A stretch of 9,365 nucleotides of DNA from CAZAYP01 sp964489425 [NCBI: uncultured Verrucomicrobiota bacterium] (GTDB taxonomy: Bacteria > Verrucomicrobiota > Kiritimatiellia > RZYC01), in assembly GCA_964489425.1 (NCBI GenBank), contig CAZAYP010000130.1, positions 1 to 9,365 on the forward strand, written 5' to 3'. The position numbers and the translations under genes were made by a program. Positions 5,453-9,365 of this stretch are shown here, piece by piece. Within the stretch, counting starts at the first letter, position 1; every line of letters begins with the position of its first letter. The notes under the pieces are model-generated. The model made no database searches, was not told where the DNA came from, and saw nothing but the letters and a program-made list of their open reading frames with translations.

Positions 5453-7476
5453 CAGTTCTCTCCGCCGGTCCGGTCCATGTGCCTTTGCCAGGCGGCCTGA
5501 CGCTCCTGCTTGGCCTGCCAGTCAGGCATGGCGCCGCGCTTGTTGCGGGCGGCAATCTCGTCGTATTCTTTCTGGTATCGCTGGAACGATTCCAGTTCCT
5601 GGCCGGATGGCGCGGGGTCGCCGTCCACGCTCACCTGGGTGACGGTGCTGTCACGCGGCCGGTCGAGATACAGCGTGTTGCGGGGCACGAGCTGGATTTG
5701 TTCGCCATCCTTGGTGGGGATGGGCCGGTTGTAGGCGTTGGCCTTGTCCTGACGGGCGTTGCGGCGATCGTACCAGGACGCATTGCGGCCAACCATGCCC
5801 ACGTGGCCGGCCTCATCCATCAAGGTTTCCATGTCCACAGTGGCCGGGTCCACGCCCAGCTTTTGCAGGTCGCGGATGGTCCCAATCTCGTCGCCGTTGC
5901 CCGCGTTGCGCCAGAGTGATTTCAGCGTGGAGATTTTCTGCTGCTCCTGCCGAGCCTGGTATTCCGGCGACGTGACCTTGGCCTGCTCAGCCTGTTGCCG
6001 CTGTTCTTCCTGCATCCGGGCCTTGTCCGCGGCGACCTGCTGGCGCATGGCCTCCTGTTCCAGCCGCGCCTGTTCCTGGGCGTCCTGGCGCAGGTCGATG
6101 TTGGCGTACCGCTTGTCCGTGGAGGCCTGGGCTTCTTCTTGCCGGATGCCCTCCAGTTCGATCTTGTAGTCGATGGTCTGCAGCCGGGTTTCCCACTTGG
6201 CCCGCTCTTTCTCGTAGTCGGCCATGGCCTTGGCGTTCTGCACGTCCACCTTGTCGAAATAGGCTTGAAGCGCGGCTTTCTGCTTGGCCTGGTCCTTGAA
6301 CTTGGCCTTGATGCCGTCCTTGATGTCGCGCAGCTCGCGCTGAACGGCGTGGTTGTGCTCCTGGGCGGCCTGGAGCTGGGTACGGATGTCCGTGAAGCTG
6401 ACACCGGAGCGCATGAGCTGTTGCTCCAGGTCGCGGAGATTGATTTGCTCGAAGGTCTTGGGTTCCGGCGGCTGGGGTTCCATGGCCGCGACCGCGGCGC
6501 GCTGGTCCTCCAGGAGCGCGATGCGGGCGTCAAAGTCGCGGGACGTGGAATAGTCGGGCCGGTACGGGTCAGGCTCGGCGCCGGTGGGCGAATACTGGTA
6601 CTGGTTGGGGTCTGGTGTGGACGGCCCGGCCGGCGGCGCGGCGCTGGCTGCCCTGCCCATCCCCCCGCCGCCACCACCGCCCCCGCCAGAGCCACCACCA
6701 CCGCCGCCCCCACTACCGCCGCCACCGCCACCTCCACCAACTCCGCCGTGGATATGGGCGAACATGGCCTTGCGCTGTTCTTCGGTCATTTGCGCAGCCC
6801 TGGGGCCGCCGTTGGTGATGAGTTGGACGGCCCGGTTGAACAGCGCCCAGTTGCCGGTCACGCGCACGGGCACCCGTTCGTAGTCGCCCACGTGAGGGGG
6901 CGTGAATGTAGGTGGTTGTTCAACGATCAAGCCCGCCTTACGGCGGTCACTACGAACTTGCGGACCGCCCGGCGCGAGGCGCACAGGCTCCGCCGGGGCC
7001 GCGGGCTGGTTGCTGTTCGACAGCGGCACCATGCCGGAGATATTGGGATCGTTGGTCACGGCGGCGTTGACCAGCCGCTGTGGCTTCACCCGGTTGTTGC
7101 CAAGGGCCAGGCATTCGTCCTGCCGGAACACGGGCGAGATGAACCGGTACCGACCACCCCGGACCGCTTCCTCGCCCTTGTCAGTCCATCGAATCTGCGC
7201 CCACAACCCGGTCGGCCGTTGTTCCAGCTTCACGATCCAGCCGGCAGCCTCGCTGGGCTTGCCCTGGTCGAGGCTGAAATGGTCGAAATCGATCAGGATG
7301 CCGGGATGGTTGGGGGCGGCGGCATCGGTATTGAACCGCTCGACCATGGCCCGGCAGCAGTCCTCGTCGATGATTTGGATCAGGCCGGTCGGGTTGTGCT
7401 GGAACTCGCCCAGGGCGGAAATCTGGTACCAGTTGTCCGCCGGCATCTCAAAGCTGTTGGTCAGGAGCAGGCTCAT
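5452..7476 (-). CDS. Mu gpI-like protease fused to coiled-coil scaffold-like region
   Basis: This is a prohead maturation protease with a long C-terminal extension, 674 residues in all. Residues 1-150 match the Mu-like prophage I protein family: ILIDFDHFSLD (60-70), EAAGWIVKLE, GLWAQIRWTDKGEEAV (90-105) and YRFISPVF (110-117). After a Pro-rich linker comes the shared module at 210-243 (MTEEQRKAMFAH begins at 230). A 29-residue Gly/Ser tract follows (244-272), then GRAASAAPPAGPSTPDP (274-290). Residues about 340-515 form a highly charged Glu/Gln/Lys/Arg coiled coil, as in scaffolding proteins. The remainder, to 674, is hydrophilic and unrecognised. In Mu, scaffold Z is translated from an internal start within I; Met230 could serve similarly, though AGGG 8 nt upstream is a weak site. 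The ATG follows the previous stop by 3 nt. The protease call is strong; the scaffold role is inferred. Confidence 0.85.
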   Translation of the reverse strand: MSLLLTNSFEMPADNWYQISALGEFQHNPTGLIQIIDEDCCRAMVERFNTDAAAPNHPGILIDFDHFSLDQGKPSEAAGWIVKLEQRPTGLWAQIRWTDKGEEAVRGGRYRFISPVFRQDECLALGNNRVKPQRLVNAAVTNDPNISGMVPLSNSNQPAAPAEPVRLAPGGPQVRSDRRKAGLIVEQPPTFTPPHVGDYERVPVRVTGNWALFNRAVQLITNGGPRAAQMTEEQRKAMFAHIHGGVGGGGGGGGSGGGGGGGSGGGGGGGGGMGRAASAAPPAGPSTPDPNQYQYSPTGAEPDPYRPDYSTSRDFDARIALLEDQRAAVAAMEPQPPEPKTFEQINLRDLEQQLMRSGVSFTDIRTQLQAAQEHNHAVQRELRDIKDGIKAKFKDQAKQKAALQAYFDKVDVQNAKAMADYEKERAKWETRLQTIDYKIELEGIRQEEAQASTDKRYANIDLRQDAQEQARLEQEAMRQQVAADKARMQEEQRQQAEQAKVTSPEYQARQEQQKISTLKSLWRNAGNGDEIGTIRDLQKLGVDPATVDMETLMDEAGHVGMVGRNASWYDRRNARQDKANAYNRPIPTKDGEQIQLVPRNTLYLDRPRDSTVTQVSVDGDPAPSGQELESFQRYQKEYDEIAARNKRGAMPDWQAKQERQAAWQRHMDRTGGEN
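6607..6789 (-). repeat. QRKAMFA/poly-Gly module, copy in the protease fusion
   Basis: This encodes residues 230-290 of the 674-residue protein: MTEEQRKAMFAHIHGG, the long Gly/Ser tract and GRAASAAPPAGPSTPDP. It pairs with 5303-5434. The flanking protein on the N-terminal side (FNRAVQLITNGG) also resembles the third, more diverged copy at 7897-7977. Confidence 0.85.
6661..6747 (-). repeat. Polyglycine-encoding low-complexity tract
   Basis: Twenty-nine codons (residues 244-272) are nearly all glycine, broken by one valine and two serines. The coding strand and mRNA are therefore runs of G with GGN periodicity, able to form G-quadruplexes and prone to replication slippage. It forms a flexible linker between the protease half and the coiled-coil half. 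The copy in the downstream gene is only 12 residues long. Confidence 0.85.
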
Positions 7477-7479
7477 GGG

Positions 7480-8007
7480 TCACTTCTTCTTAGTTGGCGG
7501 CCGGGGTGCCAGCAGCATGCCGCTGGACGAAGGGTTCTTGGCCGCGTCGGTGTAAATTTTGAATATGTCCTTGATGTGCTGCGTAGGATCCAATAGCCCG
7601 GTCTCATGCTGCGGGGCACCGGGTTTGGGAGGCTTGGGCGCTGGCTTGGCTGGCATCTCTGGCGGCCGGTACGGCGGGGCCTGGTCGGGGTACGGCTTGC
7701 GATACGCATAATTGGCGCCGGGCGTCACGTCCCTGTCGATTGGCGCAGTCGTGGTTACCATGACCCGCGGCAGATCCGGCGAGGACGCTGGCAGGGTCAT
7801 GGTGCGGCGTTGCTGCTCTCCAGTAACCGACGGCCCGCCGCCTCCTCCGCCACCGCCATAGGCCCGGCCGCTGTCCGCGTTTTCCGCGCCAGGCCGGCCG
7901 CCCTTGGCGAATATGGCCCGGCGCTGCCGGTCGTTGATCTTGCTCAACCCGCCGTTGGCCAAGGCCCGCTCGAAACTCGCTTTGTTCATCATCACGTTCA
8001 TGTTCAT
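7480..8007 (-). CDS. Pro/Gly-rich virion-operon protein with QRRAIFA module
   Basis: I recognise no family for this protein of up to 175 residues between portal and protease, where Mu-like phages usually carry a head-morphogenesis gene (gp30/gpF). Residues 11-37 (FERALANGG ... DRQRRAIFAKGG) are a diverged copy of the module in the next two proteins, again followed by eight glycines (51-58). Residues 76-135 are Pro-rich and probably disordered; 140-156 (DPTQHIKDIFKIYTDAA) may form a helix; it ends PPTKKK. The first ATG (8007) overlaps the portal stop as ATGA, but GGGAGG abuts it directly. The ATG at 8001 lies 6 nt beyond GGAGG and is the likelier start (173 residues). It is too small for gpF. 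It may be an adaptor, linker or scaffold partner. Confidence 0.75.
   Translation of the reverse strand: MNMNVMMNKASFERALANGGLSKINDRQRRAIFAKGGRPGAENADSGRAYGGGGGGGGPSVTGEQQRRTMTLPASSPDLPRVMVTTTAPIDRDVTPGANYAYRKPYPDQAPPYRPPEMPAKPAPKPPKPGAPQHETGLLDPTQHIKDIFKIYTDAAKNPSSSGMLLAPRPPTKKK
7897..7977 (-). repeat. Diverged third copy of the QRKAMFA module
   Basis: Residues 11-37 of the 175-residue protein read SFERALANGGLSK then INDRQRRAIFAKGG. They align with FNRAVQLITNGG...MTEEQRKAMFAHIHGG of the protease fusion. An eight-residue Gly tract follows at 7834-7857. Similarity is visible in protein rather than DNA. Confidence 0.6.
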
Positions 8008-9152
8008 CCTCCCGGAGGCGGGGCCTCCAATAGTTTCAGCCCGGTCTTTTCCTCAAGCTGGGCCTTGTCCACGCGGTACCCCGCCCAGTTCAGGTTGGCC
8101 ACGGATTCCAACAGACTCGGCACATCCTCTTTCTGCGGCACCGCGAAACTGAAATAGGCCACGTGCGGCTGGCGCGGGAAAAACCGGTCCAGCCATCCTG
8201 CGTCCAGGTCGCGCTGATACACCTCGGTCAGCCGGGCCGCGTCGCTCCGCGCCAGGGCAACCAGCGTGTCCTCGTGCGCATTGCCGGCCAGGGTGCCTGT
8301 GCCCGACTCGGCCAGCATGGTAAGGAGCCCGCCCGTGGCGGCCATCACGATCTGTTTGTCGCAGTAGTCGATCCGCTCCTGGAACGGCATGCGGGTGCGC
8401 TGGGCTGTATCCACGGTCTTCACCTCCGTGCCGTTGGGCAGGTAGCCCCGGCCGTTGGACGCCAGTTGCTCGGCCACGTTCTTGTACTCCAGCTCTTTCT
8501 CCGGGCTGGTGCCGGGCGGGCCGACAAAGAAGATCGACGGGTTGGCGCTGGTTTCGAGGGCCGTATCCCAGTCGGCCGCAGCCAGGGCCTTGCTGAAAAA
8601 GTGGCGGCCGATAGGCCGGTTGAGCGGCACAGCCTCCATTACGCACAGGTCGGCTCGGTTCACCGCCTCGCCGGTGGGTTCGTGCGAGCGGCTTTCGGGG
8701 TTGAACCGCCAATCGCAGTACCGGTCCTTGCGAATCCAGAACCACTGCTCGATAGGTTCCAGCCGGGACATCAGGTTGCCATAGCCGGTATAGACCTTCT
8801 CCACATGGGCGAACCCGCGGAACAGGGCGCCGGCCAGGAAGTAGGTGGCTTGCTTGAAGTTGGCGATCCGGTCGTAGGCGTAGCGCAGCATCTCGGCCTG
8901 GTCCTGTGCCAGGGCCGGGTCAGCGCCCTCAGCCACGTGGATGTCCCAGTCCAGCGAGTCCAGAAACGCCAACCGGCGGGCGATGGCGGACATGATGGTC
9001 ACGTCGGATCGCTCCATGAAGTAGTAAAACCATTGCAGGTCCGCGTGTTGGCCGCGCTCAGCCTGGTCCTCCATGGCCACCAGCCGGGCCATGGTCAGGC
9101 CCCGGATCGGGTTGTAGTAATCCCGCCAGTTCTGTTTGCGTACCAGCCGCAT
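8004..9152 (-). CDS. Phage portal protein, DUF935 (Mu gp29-like)
   Basis: This is the portal, the dodecameric ring at the head vertex through which TerL pumps DNA and to which the tail joins. The family hallmarks are present: N-terminal YNPIRGLTMARLV (13-25); DLQWFYYFMERSD...IARRLAFLDSLDWDI (38-72); a central ADWDTALETSANPSIFFVGPPG; and PFQERIDYCDKQIVMAATGGLLTML before the Gly/Thr-rich ESGTGTLAGNAHED segment. The C-terminus (NWAGYRVDKAQLEEKTGLKLLE) is of family type, so the protein looks complete although 382 residues is shorter than the roughly 500 of Mu gp29. The ATG at 9152 lacks a strong Shine-Dalgarno (GGGCG 5 nt upstream). It is first in the minus-strand operon and overlaps the next gene by 4 nt (or stops short of it if the 8001 start is used). 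A terminator sits just upstream. Confidence 0.9.
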   Translation of the reverse strand: MRLVRKQNWRDYYNPIRGLTMARLVAMEDQAERGQHADLQWFYYFMERSDVTIMSAIARRLAFLDSLDWDIHVAEGADPALAQDQAEMLRYAYDRIANFKQATYFLAGALFRGFAHVEKVYTGYGNLMSRLEPIEQWFWIRKDRYCDWRFNPESRSHEPTGEAVNRADLCVMEAVPLNRPIGRHFFSKALAAADWDTALETSANPSIFFVGPPGTSPEKELEYKNVAEQLASNGRGYLPNGTEVKTVDTAQRTRMPFQERIDYCDKQIVMAATGGLLTMLAESGTGTLAGNAHEDTLVALARSDAARLTEVYQRDLDAGWLDRFFPRQPHVAYFSFAVPQKEDVPSLLESVANLNWAGYRVDKAQLEEKTGLKLLEAPPPGG

Positions 9153-9164
9153 ATCGCGCCCAAT

Positions 9165-9206
9165 AAAAAGGCGGCCCCATGGAGTCGTGGCTCCACGAAG
9201 CCGCCT
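9165..9206 (-). terminator. Intrinsic terminator in the portal leader
   Basis: On the minus strand GGCGGC (9205-9200) pairs with GCCGCC (9175-9170), with an A-T pair extending the base. An inner stem is TGGAG (9195-9191) with CTCCA (9184-9180). Five Ts (9169-9165) follow immediately. This is a canonical Rho-independent terminator, and its T-run ends 12 nt before the portal ATG. Any transcript reaching the portal operon from upstream must pass through it, so it may work as an attenuator controlled by antitermination. Confidence 0.8.
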
Positions 9207-9231
9207 GTACCGTTGCTCGGATGTCAGGGGG

Positions 9232-9260
9232 TTTCTAGCGGATTATGGGCGAAAAGTCAA
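9232..9260 (-). promoter_or_regulatory. Candidate promoter for the virion operon
   Basis: On the minus strand TTGACT (9260-9255; five of six matches to -35) is followed after exactly 17 nt by TAGAAA (9237-9232; four of six to -10). Predicted start is near 9225, about 20 nt before the terminator stem and roughly 70 nt before the portal ATG. It is plausible by position and spacing, but the -10 is imperfect. Further upstream (9261-9365) I see only a weak TTTCTTC/GAAGAAA hairpin (9326-9344) and no gene. Confidence 0.45.
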
Positions 9261-9365
9261 GGAACGCCTCGGTCTCGACGCAACGGGCGGGTCCAAGTGC
9301 GGAGTGCGGAGGGGTGTAGGACCGTTTTCTTCTGATTGAAGAAAGGAGCTCTTTTTTGTTGGCAA

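Noticed and set aside
6607-6789. CRISPR-like or tandem-repeat array
   Set aside because: The repetitiveness is Gly codons (GGN) within an open frame, with no repeat-spacer structure.
5995-7596. 533-residue plus-strand ORF
   Set aside because: It is antisense to the Mu gpI-like protease fusion and the start of its neighbour. The minus strand has recognisable domains and coupled starts. GC-rich DNA leaves long open antisense frames.
8163-9335. 390-residue plus-strand ORF
   Set aside because: It is antisense to the clearly recognisable DUF935 portal gene.
9326-9357. Plus-strand terminator at the right edge (TTTCTTC/GAAGAAA then six Ts)
   Set aside because: The stem is AT-rich and the T-run is separated from it by GGAGCTC, so it is too weak to call.

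Overview
The window looks like part of a tailed-phage or prophage genome with a Mu-like head module. Phage-like stretches are GC-rich (hand count 40/60 at 8161-8220), so the host is probably a GC-rich bacterium. No host gene, integrase or tRNA is visible, so the host cannot be named and phage versus prophage cannot be decided.

Layout. (1) 1-640 has no convincing complete gene. It holds minus-strand coding-like peptides that change frame several times, one partial ORF running off the left edge, and a perfect 10-bp inverted repeat. (2) A near-consensus sigma70-type promoter (TTGACA, 18 nt, TATAGT), whose -10 lies inside a perfect 14-bp palindrome, precedes a plus-strand pair: a small DUF5681/TerS-like protein (707) and the large terminase TerL (946-2202). 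(3) About 2160-3800 is an AT-richer island carrying two minus-strand genes: a two-TM coiled-coil protein and an HNH endonuclease with homing-endonuclease-associated repeats. (4) 9152 down to 3842 is a tightly packed minus-strand virion operon: DUF935 portal (Mu gp29 family), a 175-aa Pro/Gly-rich protein, a 674-aa Mu gpI-like protease fused to a Gly tract and long coiled coil, and a 536-aa Ala-rich protein of unknown function. (5) Upstream of the portal are a candidate promoter and then a canonical intrinsic terminator that ends only 12 nt before the portal ATG.

How the parts fit. TerS-like/TerL (DNA packaging motor), portal and protease/scaffold would together build and fill the head. The usual co-linear Mu-like order (TerL, portal, head protein, protease/scaffold, capsid) is broken: terminase and portal units converge, the AT-rich cassette sits where they meet, and no major capsid gene is present. 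The most original observation is a short module, [F-x-R-A ... N-G-G ... Q-R-[K/R]-A-[M/I]-F-A] followed by a polyglycine tract. It recurs in three consecutive virion-operon products. In two of them it is followed by a near-identical GRA-SAAPP-GPSTPDP segment and conserved DNA, which suggests a shared assembly, targeting or ejection tag.
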